A stretch of DNA of 63,431 nt from assembly GCF_000218685.1 (NCBI RefSeq), contig NW_006763298.1:2012681-2076111 (forward strand). Reading direction: 5' to 3'. The stretch comes from Serpula lacrymans var. lacrymans S7.9 (Eukaryota > Basidiomycota > Agaricomycetes > Boletales > Serpulaceae). Every line of letters begins with the position of its first letter. Within the stretch, counting starts at the first letter, position 1. The notes below the pieces were generated by a model. The model did not search any database, had not been told where the DNA came from, and saw only the letters and a program-made list of their open reading frames with translations. The position numbers were made by a program, and so were the translations under genes. Positions 36,057 to 47,936 of this stretch are shown piece after piece.

Positions 36057-36446
36057 TGTTACGATAACACAATTTCCGGACATCTCCTTTCCTTTTTATT
36101 CTCCGCTTTAACTTTATACTTTAAGTGCCACGCGGCATTTCCCTTTCTCGCGCCGTGTTGCCTTTCTTTTACTTTTAGACTTAACTCTCTCACGCAGTGG
36201 AGCTGGCCATACGGGCTAGGCCCTATGACATCATCAGCCACTGCCTTCATCAACTGTATAGTACACATGTACAAACAAACCTGTAGTAGTATATATACCC
36301 CAATAGATCCAGGAGACTCCTCAGCGAGTCCTCCTGTTGTATACCAACTAACTCACTGCAGCCCAAGGGGTACCCACTCCCCATCTTTCACTACCTTTAT
36401 AGTGTGTTCCTGTGTGCGCCAGAGTAACTAACTCTTGGTTGTTACA
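36057..36446 (+). repeat. Gypsy 3' LTR
   Basis: 390 bp, preceded by the polypurine tract AGAAGGGGGGTAG (about 36044-36056). It ends TTGTTACA and then enters the KDZ accessory-gene sequence. Confidence 0.95.
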
Positions 36447-37323
36447 ATCAAGGCCTTTCTTCTATGCTGGCTAGCGGGAGCAAGTACTGGGGCATCCTTG
36501 GCACTGGAATTTTGGTATCTGGGCATTGGAGGCGTAGCTGCCTTGCCCTTGCTGATGTCAGTTGATATACCCCCAGACTTTTGAGCCCTCTCCAACAAGT
36601 GATTGGTCGGCGCAAAGTGAGTGTTTATGTAACGAAGGAACTCGGAACGTGATTGCTGTGATTTGGCCAAGGCTTTGTTGGAGGATTTCCTCACATTAAC
36701 AAACAACATTTGAGGATGGTTTTTATAGCTGGGCACATTACTGGATAGCGTGTGTAGTGACAAATAAGAGTCGGTGTCAGAGTTATGCAGCTGCTTGGAG
36801 CCGGAGGACGAATGAGGCGACAATGGGGTGGTGGTGGAGGCTGCAGGAGTACTGCTAGGTTGGGGAGTGGATGTGACCGGCAAGTTACCACTATTGGTCT
36901 CACCGTCAAATGTGGTGAATGTTGCATCAAATATGTCTTCAGTCATTATTGAATCAAGGGACTCAACATACGTCCAATATTTGTCAGAGCTATTCAGTGA
37001 AGGTGGGCCTGTGTCGTTGACGGATGAGTTGGAGATGGGATTAGGAAACTGCAGGGTAATGTTGTTGACTTTGTGACAGTCCTTAAGTACCCTGGCAAAA
37101 GCAACATATAAAAACACATACCTGGAAGCTTCAGATGATCGGGAATGACAATGGACTCCCAGAAAGCTTTAAAACAAGCCTTGCAGAGCGTAGGTGCCAC
37201 AGTGCTCTCAAATATATCTTGTATCAAGGAAACAGCATCTTGTACTGCATGACTCCACTCATTCTCTGAAACCGCAACTGTAAAAAATGATTCCCCGAGT
37301 CCTAAAAACCTCGATTTCTTCAT
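36447..37323 (-). pseudogene. KDZ-associated hypothetical protein, 5' part (cut by gypsy insertion)
   Basis: Minus-strand exons: MKKSRFLGLGESFF...ACFKAFWESIVIPDHLKLPG, an intron, then DCHKVNNITLQFPNPIS..., a Ser/Thr/Pro-rich middle and a basic C-terminal stretch (SQHRRKALI) that runs into the LTR. It may be the 5' half of the gene continued at 30197. The lack of a target duplication means the join is not certain. No domain was recognised. Confidence 0.45.
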
Positions 37324-38589
37324 CTCAAAGCAAGCCGAAAGACAAACACTATGATCAAATTTCTAGAAATTTGTGTGAACTAGAACGGTAAACAAAAAGT
37401 GTGAGGCTCACCATATTAACCCCAAGGTCCAGATAAGCTAATCGGTGCTCTGCTTCTCTGCTATGAATGGCACACATAGTGTCAGAAGTGGTAGTGATAT
37501 TATCTGTTGTGATAGTAGTGGTAGTAAGAAACACCTAGGAGTGTGTCGTAAGGCAGTGACTGCACTTAACTTGGCACGTGTGAGTAAGCGTCAGTGTGAT
37601 TTGTAGAGTTGGTGATAAGCAGCCATTGGCCAAACTAATTCTTCAGGAAACCTTTATCAAATTGGCTGCTCTGCTGAATAGTGAAAAGACAGCCCAAAAT
37701 AGCTCGGAATTGAGTGTGACTGACCATAAGTGCACCATTCAGTGCCATGTCACAAGCTGGCCATTTCAGCTTATCGAATGAGTTGTAGACTATGTCCTGG
37801 TGTAGATATCCTGATATGACAAACACAAAAATAGCAAACCATCAAAAACCGTTTAGCAATTGACAATCCAGTACCACTCATACTATCAATATAATCAACA
37901 TAAAATTGACATTCTTATTCATGTAAATGGTATCATAAACTACATCTGGTATCAAAATTCATTATATTGACATTCTTTGAAGGCACTCCTGCATCCTAGA
38001 AACCTCCTCAAATAAAACTTCATCTTCTTCATCGTCGCCGTTATCTAATTCTTGAGAATTGATGGTATTGTTGTGCCGTGCAGAGTTATTGTCTTTGATA
38101 TCTCCAGAAAAGCCTTTGAGATTATAAATCTGCTGTAGACGATGGCGGTGAACATTGTTAACATGCTGACGGGTGAGATACATGGCATTAATTTCCAATG
38201 CAATATACTCATCACCTGCAGTACCCTCAGCCGTAGCAAGCAGATGTGCATCCTCAGCATTAACCCACTCATGCAGCCTCCTGATTTCAACATTAAGACA
38301 TTTGATTTCCTCTTGCGCACGAATAACCTTGAAATATTTCACTGCCAGTTCACAATTTGATGGCACAGCCCATGGTTTCTTTAGAATGTCATGACATGAA
38401 CGTTTCAATAGTTCAAATTCACCCAACCAAGCGTACAACACCACCTGGGAATATTCTAGGACAGGTACTGGGTTTTTTTGCTTGGCTGCAAGCTTGTTGT
38501 ACCTGTCTAACGCAGTCCGAATGGCAGAAGACCATTGACTGATAGCTTTAGAGATATGCTGTCATAGCTTGTAACCTGCTCAGGTAATG

Positions 38590-41500
38590 AGGTGAACAAG
38601 TGAATGTTAGTTTTGGTGATTCTGCACCTTTGTGCTACCTATATATTTTCATTCCTTTCTCTATCTATTCTTCTATCATTCACTATTGATTGTGTTCTCT
38701 ATTATTTCGCCTTTATGGCTGCTTTGTTTACCTTTGTTTACAAAATTTCGGACAGTACTGCAGAGTCCAATGCTTCCTATTCTCTAGTTACTCACATTGG
38801 ACTCTAGGTACTGTATACCTGTCATACTCTCTAATAATATAGTTACTCACATTGGACTCTAGTTCCAGTCCCTGATTGCTCTCAGCAAGTGGCTAGACAC
38901 TTCCTTCAAGCTTTGTTCTTAATAGGTTATGAGCCCTGTGCTCTAGCCATCTTCCTGACCTCATATCTCACCATCCAAGCGTCCTACTGCTTATCCATCG
39001 TAACCATTGTCTTCTGGGACTCTTATTATCTCATCCATCACCTCAGATTACTCTGATCTCATCTTGATCTCCAACAACAACTCCTTGTTGCAAGTTACCC
39101 CCATTTCGGACGCTTTTTTGGTCTTATCTGCACCATATCTCGCCCAATCCTTATCTGATCGTCCTGTAACTTCTACCATCGTCTTCTACGGCCTAAATAA
39201 CCCTAGGAGACCTGTCAGAGCGGTTGGATTTGAGCTGGACCTTTCTGTGAGCCTTCATCATCATTTGACCACCTTTTGGCCCCCTATTCCATATCTCCAC
39301 ATCCTGTGCTTCACTTCTTGTGATATTTGGGCCATCTATTACTCTATAAATTTTTCCCTATACCTCTGAATTGGTGGCAATCCATCCATCTTATCTGTCT
39401 CTGCATCAATTTCGACTTTTTGCCCTATTTTTCGCTTTTTGGCATATCTAGTGTGTGCATAAAGCTCCAATCTTCTCTACTCTGTCCATTATCAGATAGA
39501 ACAAGCCTATAGACTGTGAAGCTCGCCTGCATTGCCTCAGTTTGCTGTTGCCTAGAGCCTCTCTCAGTCTGTGGTGTTTGGGGAGCTTAAGTCACTTTGT
39601 TGACTCATATACAAGCCCTATTAACCAACACTGTCTCGAGGCGATTTCTCTGTTAATATCAGTGTGGAATTGAAAGAGGAACACAGGCGTAACCCTGTAG
39701 CAGCACTAGGAAGCCTTAGCACCCTCCTGGATCGCTTTTGGACGCTTTTTGGACCCTATTTGGACCTATCCTTGCGCTTTCTGACCCTCTCCATATCCTC
39801 TCTCTACCGCCTCACCATCTTATCTGCTCGCCTCCTACTGTTGCCCATTGTCTTTGCCACTATTCCATCGCCTATAGCCGTCTCCTACATCATTTATCAT
39901 TGCTCTATTGTCTTATACAACACCCATCATGTCTGACTCTGATCCCAAGTTCCATCCCTTGTCTGGCACTAACTACCCCCAGTGGAGTGGTGAAATGCAA
40001 GCTTGGTTGATGACCAAGGGACTGTGGAGGCTCGTCTCTGGCGCTGAAAAGTGTCCTGGGACTGACGCTGAAGCAATAGAGAAATGGGAGTTGAGAGCTG
40101 AAAAGGCTGCTGGTGCATTATACCTCAATGTCACCAAAGAGCAGTGCATCCATCTTGATGGCATCATTGATGATCCTGTCAAGATCTGGGAGAAACTGGC
40201 AATTGTGCACGTCTCTAAGAAGCCTGGGACGAGATTTAATGCCTATGACGACTTCTTCTCTATCAGAAAGAAGGAGGACGAGTCCCTGCAGTCTCTCATG
40301 ACCAGAATTGATGAAGGCATGCATCAGATTCAAAATCTTTGTCCTACTGGCTTCTCATTGTCTGAATTGGACGATGAATTGACATGCATGGCCATGATTA
40401 GGGCGCTTCCTGATCAATATGCCCACTTCACTTCATCTCTACTACTTCTGGGCACCTTGGATAAGACCCAGCTCAGGGATGCTTTCCTTGCTGAAGAGGT
40501 CAATCGCCGTCGTCGTGCTGAAGTCGATTCTGCCTTGCATTCTTCGTCTACCACTGCCAATAGCATCTGCACCCATCCTAACTGCCATCATTGCAACCAA
40601 TCCACCACCTCTACTCGCGTTCAGTGTGATTTCTGTGGTTTACTTGGTCATACCCAAGACAAATGCCACAGATACATTGCTAGTCGCCAACAGGCAGTGG
40701 AGGGTGCTAAGAATCGCTACAAGCGCGGCAATAAGGCTCAGGCAGGCTCCAGCAACTCTCAGAATACCTCTCAGCAGCCCAAATCTTCGCCCAACAATGC
40801 CAATTCATCTACTGTGGTCACTGAATCAGCTGGGAATGCAAGTCTTCGTTCCATTCATCCCTCTGATCCTCATTGCCCTCTCCAACTTGATGCTGACATT
40901 GATTGGAATGCAGACACAGGCGCCACTTCTCATATGACACCTCATCGTCATTGGGTGCACCACTATACCCCATATTGTGTGCCAATCAAGCTGGCTGATC
41001 ACACTGTTGTCTATTCAGCTGGTGTTGGTACTGTGGTGTTTAATCCTGTGATGAATGGCAAAGTGGCTAGGGCTGTGGAATTCTCTAGAGTGCTCCATGT
41101 ACCAGATCTTCGAAATAATCTCCTCTCAGTCTTGTATTTAACTCGTCAAAGTGGTTTCAATGTCACTATTTCGTCTCATTCCATGTCCTTTATGCGTGAC
41201 AACACTCTCTTGTTCACTGCAACTATCAATGATAACAATGCAGCATTCCTTGATGGATCTACTGCTACTTGTGTTGAATTGGGACATTGTACTGCAACTA
41301 TACCACTTGATTTGATGCTCTGGCATCGCAGATTGGCTCACCACCATCATGCTGATGTCAAGAGACTGATACAGAGAGATCTGGTCACTGGGCTTACACT
41401 GGAATCCAAGGCTGCTCCTGATCCTGTCTGTGAACCGTGCTTGTCTGGCAAGATGCATGCCAATCCATTCCCCTCATCTGATACTCGCTCTGCTCATCCT

Positions 41501-42440
41501 TTGGACCTCATCCATTCTGATGTACACCAAGTCTCTTCCCCCACATTCTCTGGTTATCGCTACTGGGTCACCTTCATTGACGATCACAGTCGATTCCGTG
41601 TTGTTGTGCCTCTCAAGGCCAAGTCAGATGTCTTTGATGCTTTCAAGAGATTCAAGGCTTATGCTGAGACTCAATTGGAGCGTAAAATCAAGGCTCTGCG
41701 CGATGACAAAGGTGGAGAGTACATGTCCAAGGAATTTGAGCAATTCACAGATGACCATGGGATTGTCAGACAGCATACCACCAGGAATTGTCCTCAGCAG
41801 AATGGTGTGGCAGAGCGAGCAAACAGACTTCTGACTGAGCGTATCACTGCCATGTTATCAGAGTCTGCATTGCCTAACAGCTTCTGGGGTGAATGTCTGT
41901 CCGCTTTGGTGCATGTCTGGAACAGGTGTCCCACTGATGCAGTGGCCCATGCCACTCCATTTGAGTTGTGGTATGGATGCAAGCCTGACATGTCTCACCT
42001 TCGCGTTTGGGGCTGCACTGCTTATGTGCATATGCAAAAGGACAAAAGAGGCGTCTTTGGCTCTCATATGGAGAAATGTGTGTTTATTGGTTACCCTGAG
42101 GGGTACAAGGGATGGAAATTCTACAATCCTACCACCAAGCGCACTGTTATCTCTAAGAGCTGATTTTGATGAGTGCTACTTCCCTGGCTTGAAGAGGTCT
42201 TCTGACAATGTCCCACCTCCACCTCCCACTCCACCTTCGCTATCCATGCCATTGGGCCTGATTGAGGATGTCCCTGCACCAGGTCCAGGGGGAGATATGG
42301 GCCCACCAGCTGCACTTCAGCAGCCTCAGCCATTGCCTGACAATGGGCCTCATTTGGACCTTGATGCAAAACCACCTGTGAATCAACCTCCTGAGCTTCT
42401 GAAGGGACGTAGTTTTCAAACTGTACAGTTGTCATAACCC
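38590..42440 (+). mobile_element. Copia-like retrotransposon fragment lacking reverse transcriptase
   Basis: It lies inside the KDZ transposase gene. The 5' part (about 38.59-39.90 kb) is non-coding leader/LTR-like sequence with a TATATATT at about 38.64 kb and a duplicated 'TTACTCACATTGGACTCTAG' at about 38.79 and 38.85 kb. The gag-pol frame follows but ends before RT and RNase H, and no second LTR is seen. Exact borders are uncertain; TGTTAG at about 38604 could be the LTR start. Confidence 0.7.
39929..42163 (+). pseudogene. Copia Gag-protease-integrase frame (truncated)
   Basis: Begins MSDSDPKFHPLSGTNYPQWS. A UBN2-type Gag region (IWEKLAIVHVSKKPGTRF) is followed by the CCHC knuckle CDFCGLLGHTQDKCH, protease DADIDWNADTGATSHM, the GAG-pre-integrase segment LMLWHRRLAHHHHADVKR...CEPCLSGK, integrase D,D,E in LIHSDVHQVSSP, ALRDDKGGEYMS and NCPQQNGVAERANRLL, and the SH3-like C-terminus VFIGYPEGYKGWKFYNP. 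At 42160 a one-base loss ends the frame; the shifted frame continues DFDECYFPGLKRSS and a Pro-rich stretch to 42437, where the element stops before RT. Confidence 0.85.
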
Positions 42441-44464
42441 CATAACTTGCCCTATACAATAATGCATCAGTCATAATATAAACAAGAATGTATCAAGAAT
42501 GCTCACTCAAGCTGGGTGACTTTTTCGAGTGCACCAATGTAAACTGGCACCCTTACCTCATAATCAGATTCCTGAGTAAGTCTTGTGAGATACTCGAGTT
42601 CTTCTGTTCTCCATTGCTCATAATCTGCACCAGTGAAACCACGAGTATCTCTGAACTTGTCAAGCTCTGGACCATACTCCTGAAGAATGGCTAACACTTG
42701 TTTATAGTTGTTCGAAAGAAAGTTACCTGCGGTGGATCAATATTGTGACATTCAGTAAATAAATTGATATCAATTGATACGTACTAAGTTCTTGATATTT
42801 ATCTTGATCCCACTGATTGAAATGTAGGTCGAGGTATTGGAGCCAATGGAAATGTGAAGCATGTTGTATGACATGAGCTGTACTATTTAAGGATGAGAAA
42901 ATCTGTTTGCACATCTCCATGTCTTCCAAACCAAAGCCTTTGAGATAGAGGGGGTGCTTAGTGAGTTGGCAGGTGCAATTGTGAGCATGGCCATAGAAAG
43001 AGTTGACAGCCATCATCAAGTTCTTCAATTCCGCTTGATTACTCAGGGAACTACGTGAGATTGTTTTTGCGAACGAGAAACCAATGTCGTAACCAATCAC
43101 CTGGTTGGAGCCGAATACACTGAGAAGCTTATTCACAGTGGCTAATGCATATTTTGCACTGAAGGAACATATGAGTCAGATCATCTGACGTCAGGACCAT
43201 ATAAGCACCTACAGTTCTCCACTGTGTCGCATTTCCACTAGTGTCTCAACAATACCATGACGACAAGCCAATATGAATATGCCTGTTTGTTCAAATATTT
43301 TGATAGTATGATCATCGACTGTATTGGCTACAGTCCAATTATCTGTGCAAATGTCTGGTGGCTCTTCATCTTGATGTCCAAACAGCATTGTCTGTCTGCA
43401 TAGATGAATGATCCTGAACGCCAGGTCAATTATGCACTTCATTCTGGAAAACATCAACATCTTCATTGCTTATAAGGTAGGGACTTTGGAATATGTGTTC
43501 GTCTGCAGAACTAGCACCATCACATCGTTTTGCCGAGTTGTTACCATCCATGCCGTGAATTTGTGCAGGGACTAGTGGAGGATCATCTGGCAACCGTAAC
43601 ATAATGTAAGATACTACAAAGCCTAGACAATAGAGAAGCACCTTGTAACCACAGGCCGGGCATGCAAAACAAATACGCCAGTCAGGACAATCCCTACCGA
43701 GTAGCTTGTTAACCTTAGCCCGAACTCTTTGCAGTATTTCTAAATATATGTCAAATGCAATTGATAACTGATCCCGAAACATTTGGACATACGTAACCTG
43801 GAAACAGTGTTATAAGTTAAGACAGTCACACGAGAAAGTATGAGTGGGATTACATTGTTGAGCGCACATAGAACTTTTGCCATTGCCTGGGTGCTGAAGG
43901 AGGATTGATGCCGTTTTATCTGATGATAAATCTCAAGTGATTCCAGGGATATAGCAACAAAGGGCTGTATAAGAGAACATCCAAGGAATTAAAGAGACAT
44001 TGGCTGCTTCATTAGCTCCCTGAGAAACAGGTAGTTTGTCCACATAGCCTTGGAAGTATCAGCACGCTTGTACGTCTAAAAATGGGACACTTAACTTGTC
44101 ATGTTGACTGCTGCAACCTCAAATTTAAAAGTTGATTGCATGTCTTCAGTTGGACGTTTATTGTACTTCCAACATAGATAAGCTTTGACAAGATCAGAAA
44201 GTTGATTCTGCCAGTGTTCATGCATACCACAATGTTGTTGTACGCGTGTACAATGATCGCTGCGTCTACGTCCAAAAGAAGAACCACACATACTAAATTA
44301 CTGTAAGCTGCTAGACAACAACAGACATTAATCAACCAACCTTGTAATCATGCTTGCTCGGGCGCGTTCCACTGGATCAAACTTGTATTGACCGTCTAGC
44401 CCACATTCATCTTGAGAATCATGGTCATATTCTCGCTCTTCTGTAGGATTGTCAGTATAGCAGT

Positions 44465-45370
44465 TATACGAATCATACATACCATGCTCCTCGAGTGTCT
44501 CAGCAGGAACACCAATATTTTGCGCAATTTCTGAGAGCATTTTGTGATAAGGTTGATTCCTACCTAGAATATGCTGAACTGTGCACTGACTAGCCGGGGA
44601 TAAAAGGCTTACTTACTTTTGAGCTCCTCTCAACGGCGGTGTTCAAATTCAACTTGGTCTTGATGAATTTTTGTGAGGGTCGACCAAGTAACATGTCACA
44701 GCCCACTGTCACGCAAGCTCGTCGTATGGATATAAGAAGAGGTGAGAAAAGAATACTTCTTGCGGCTCATAAATGCTCTGAATAATCAAGGATTGAGGCG
44801 CTGAGATGTTGATGTGATCGGAGTAAGGATGAGTTCACAGCAAACAGCAAGAAGAGGACTATGCAGACGGTGTTGAGACGACAATGATGGGGATGATAAG
44901 GCATGAGAATATTTGCGAGGAGTTTTTGGGTAGGTCCGGGGCGGGGCTAGCAAGAAAGTCGGAGTTAGAATTTAAGGGAGCGGCCAGCAGATGTGCACAG
45001 ACTAGTCAACACATAGCGTTGTTTGGTAGTTCTATATGGTAGTTCTATAGCACGGAGAGTATACAATTAAACTACGAACTGACAAGGAAAAAAAATGGTC
45101 AAAATTTGACAGTTTTTGAGTGAAATGTTGTGCTTGTCGTTGTCGACGATGAGCACACATGTATAGGTAACGATGGAGACACTGAACACGGTCCGAGCGA
45201 AGCGTGAGAAGGAATTACTTAAGTCTCAGCTAGGGTTAGGACCACGCATTATATTGTCAACCTACAGTCTACTCTTGAGTGCTGCAGCTAGGATTGAGCC
45301 GCCTAATTAGTGAGGAGGTCACGCTACAGCCCATTTACTAATTAGTAAGATTTTTGGTGTCACATAGGTG
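44465..45370 (-). repeat. KDZ right terminal inverted repeat (promoter and exon 1 of transposase)
   Basis: The reverse complement of 27823-28728 with about ten mismatches. It contains the probable promoter and first exon of the transposase and ends inside the first intron. Confidence 0.9.
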
Positions 45371-46274
45371 GTTCCCTATCGATTACAATGCATTCTTATA
45401 CTTCTACGGTAACCACGGGGATCAGCGAATGAGCAATGCCAACACTACAATAGCAACAAGTCTATCAGGAGCATTAAAGGAGAGTGTAGGATAGGATACA
45501 TGTTCGCATGATGAAGGAGCGTGGTCAGGCGCCGAGCACCTGGTGAGCCGGATTGATTTGGACTTCTGCCTTGTTACATTCCCCCCTCCAAGGGTTGACA
45601 AAACCGGATAAAACCGGTCTCTGCCGAAGCAGCCATTGTTCTCCATGGAGTAACCATTGTTCTCCTAGGAGTCATTATACTGTAGCGAGTAGCACCTCCG
45701 ACTATAAGTAGTAGGGGGTTTAGTATAGGAATACCTCAGTCGTTTCTATAGCCTCTCGGGCAGCGGCTGAGGTATGTTACATTACATTTATTAGAGATCA
45801 CCTTAAACTAACATCTATTGTAGTTTCACTTAGGTAAATAATAAAGTCGTTTCTATAGCCTCTCGGGCAGCGGTGTCGATGATGAGAACTGCTGTTAGAA
45901 AACCACACACAAAACAAACTAACACACAATCCTCCCAGATTCCACGGAACTTCTTTATGGGCTTTGCCTCCTAGAACAGTGGAGTGGTCTGGTTGTTTGT
46001 GGGGTGGTACGTATAACAATCCTTCAAAGTAAAACCCAGAGATGTATGAGTGTGGGTTTTGAGGAGGAGGGATAGTTGAATTTATAGAAGATAGGGGCTT
46101 AGTGACGAGTATACATGAGCACTACCTTGCTAATTGTAGCACAAGGTAGGTTTGAGAACAACGAGGATGACGAGGTGACGAGGTTCCCAGTGATAGCAGG
46201 CTCCTGACGCACAGACTGTAGTGCTCAGAAGGACTCTAATTGAAAGGGATGACAATCACTTTCAAAAGCGACAA
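45371..46274. other. LTR-like remnant and unannotated sequence
   Basis: On the minus strand GGAGGGGGGAATGTAACA (about 45576-45593) looks like a polypurine tract joined to an LTR start. This putative LTR is cut by the KDZ right end at 45370. Segment 45596-45874 is repeated at 53279-53540. The rest (45875-46274) holds no supported gene. Confidence 0.4.
45596..45874 (+). repeat. LTR-like direct repeat, copy 1
   Basis: Nearly identical to 53279-53540. It has a TATA-like ACTATAAGTAG, an AATAAA-like TAAATAATAAAG and two copies of a 28-nt motif (GTCGTTTCTATAGCCTCTCG...), at 45739 and about 45848. The first copy sits in a 9-bp inverted repeat ATACCTCAG/CTGAGGTAT. Probably part of an LTR; the family is not recognised. 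Confidence 0.6.
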
Positions 46275-47693
46275 GTGACGATGACAGCAGTTGACAGTGG
46301 TAGCAGTGGGAAGTGTTGTGACCACACTGGATCACAAGTAGCAGAGTAGTGAACTTGAGAGTAGAGAAGAAGTCTGGATTGGAGTTCCTTTTTTTTTACA
46401 AGGTAAAATACAGGGGTTTATATAGTAAAAGAAAAGTAGGCTATACACAGTATAGCTGTGCAAAAAGAATGAGAAAGAACATGAAGGAAGGAATTTATGC
46501 TGACAAATCCTGTGTAAGTAGTACAGGATAAGATTGTCAAAAAAAGGAAAAGAAAGGGATAGAACAATGAATGCTGTGAGTAATGTCACAGGTTTGTACA
46601 GCCATAAAGTAAAGTCCAATAGCAAAAAGAGAGCAGGAAAATCATGGTGTCATGGGAAGATGCAGTAAAAAAAAAGGCAAGGCAAAACACTATCAGTATC
46701 AACATAGTTGCTTTATTGTCAGTCAGGCATTCTAAAAAATATGTGTCCATAAAAATGATTCAAAAATCAAAAATAATCGCACTGTCAATGAATGTTCTGC
46801 TGAAAAAAAAAGAAACTGGAGCCACCGGTCCACCACCTAGTCCAAATCCGACAGTTCCATGGCCTTACCAATGGACTGGTTGTGTTGGGCCACCTGATCA
46901 AATGAGGGACGGAGAGGAGTAGTTCCAATTTGGAACAAGTGAGTCCCAGGCAGCGTGTGATAGGTGTAGCTGTAGCGAAGATGATGGACAAAAGATAAGT
47001 GTACCCAAGTGAATTGGACAGTGATGTACATAGGCAATGCAAGGGGACAAACCTTCTCCAGCTCAAAAACTACCCACCCACACTCCAACCAGGCGAGACA
47101 AGTGACCAATGACTTGATAGTATACAATAGAAGATCAATGTCATGAAGATGGACCTGTTGCCTAATTTGGACCGGCTGCCGGGGCTTTGCTGATATCAGC
47201 AGTAGCACATGGTGGTCAACGGATTGGCGACGGAAGCGGATAGAGAGTGGTGACATCAGATATGGTGGGGGAGCAAAGAAAATGAGGAGGAGGAGGAGGG
47301 TGGAGGTGACGAGGAGGTGAACTAAAATGGGGATCCAGAAATAACCGTCAGGTGAGAATAAAAAGGAGAGGAAGGGGCCCATGGTGGGGCTAGGCAAAGG
47401 AAGGGGAGTAAGGGAAACGACAAAAGCGAGGGCGCAATGCAATGTGTAGCCAGTGGCGACGCAAAAATTTGCCGAAATGCCGAAACGCAGAAAGTACCGA
47501 ATGGAAAAGCAAAGGTGAGCGTGACTGGATTGCCTAATAGAGGTGATGCTGATCAGCCACAAGTTCGAAAAAGGCAATATTAATGACTATTCCACGTGGC
47601 ACTGTGCCTGTGTGGCGCAAAGGCGAGTCTTTTTGAATATTCGCTTCATTCTTAACACCTGTCCATGCTACCAATCAACTTTGGTGCATGACA
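46275..47693 (-). repeat. Dispersed ORF-bearing repeat R, copy R2
   Basis: Contains the longest version of the ORF (46837-47577, 246 codons). An N-terminal half has two hydrophobic segments (FVVSLTPLPLPSPTMGPFLS, FWIPILVHLLVTSTLLLLLI). A C-terminal half has RFRRQSVDHH, QQVHLHDIDLLLYTIKSL, GWVVFELEKVCPLALP and SFDQVAQHNQSIGKAMELSD. Downstream are AATAAA and, about 450 nt later, a TATATAAACCCC and a GATCCAGTGTGGTCACAACA block. It shares both ends with R3 but no target duplication was found. No known family was recognised. Confidence 0.7.
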
Positions 47694-47936
47694 GCGTGGA
47701 AACTGTATAGTATTTCAGGTAGTTTAAATATTACTCTCAATCTCCCAATTTTTGTTCCTTGAATACAGTCATTAGTATTATACATGCTTGTGGTCATAGG
47801 GTAAGAGAAATATTACCTTTTATGCCTGTATCCTCACAATCAGGAGAATTCATCACAACCACTGTGTTAAACTGCGACAATAGATTGTTTTTTCCGCTTG
47901 GCCTGGCTTTGACAGAATCTACCTGCATCAGGAAAA

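Larger units (their letters stand above)
30198..36446 (+). mobile_element. Full-length chromodomain Ty3/gypsy LTR retrotransposon
   Basis: Two 390-bp LTRs (30198-30587 and 36057-36446) differ at one base seen by eye (30528-30531 region, TTCC versus TTTC), so the insertion is recent. The order is LTR, self-priming-type PBS, gag, pol (protease, RT, RNase H, integrase, chromodomain), purine-rich tract GAAGGGGGGTAG, LTR. Flanking pentamers GTACA and ATCAA do not match. The same family left three solo LTRs at 9.8-12.5 kb. Gag has two TGA codons, so this copy may not move by itself. Confidence 0.95.
37975..44540 (-). pseudogene. KDZ transposase gene, interrupted by copia-like insertion
   Basis: The gene starts at MLSEIAQNIGVPAETLEEHG in the right TIR. 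Exons then give CFACPACGYK, VPAQIHGMDGNNSAKR, DNWTVANTVDDHTIKIFEQTGIFILACRHG, VIGYDIGFSFAKTISRS, FYGHAHNCTCQLTKHPLYLK and GLEDMEMCKQIFSSLN, the KDZ core. KFRDTRGFTGADYEQW and LEYLTRLTQESDYE follow to about 42503, with an intron to about 42445. After the copia segment the C-terminus resumes at about 38550: YNKLAAKQKNPVPVLEYSQV, LYAWLGEFELLKR, ECLNVEIRRLHEW-type text (KCLNVEIRRLHEW) and NLKGFSGD. The acidic tail ends near 37975. The CxC2-type cysteine cluster precedes the core. The gene is broken by the insertion but otherwise little decayed. Confidence 0.85.
27823..45370 (-). mobile_element. KDZ-superfamily DNA transposon with 906-bp TIRs, hosting nested gypsy and copia insertions
   Basis: The element is bounded by inverted repeats 27823-28728 and 44465-45370, both starting CACCTATGTGACACC at the outer edge. 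Inside are a KDZ transposase gene reading leftward from the right repeat and an accessory gene or genes reading leftward to the left repeat. Subtracting the gypsy element (about 6.25 kb) and the copia-like insertion (about 3.85 kb) leaves about 7.4 kb of original element. The 8-bp flanks CTGCTGTA and GTTCCCTA do not match, so no target duplication is evident. Confidence 0.85.

Noticed and set aside
27815..45378. 8-bp target duplication of the KDZ element
   Set aside because: CTGCTGTA and GTTCCCTA agree at only four of eight positions.
45731..45775. Hammerhead-type ribozyme in the LTR-like repeat
   Set aside because: The 9-bp stem and a GAAAC on the other strand caught the eye, but no CTGATGA core is present on either strand.
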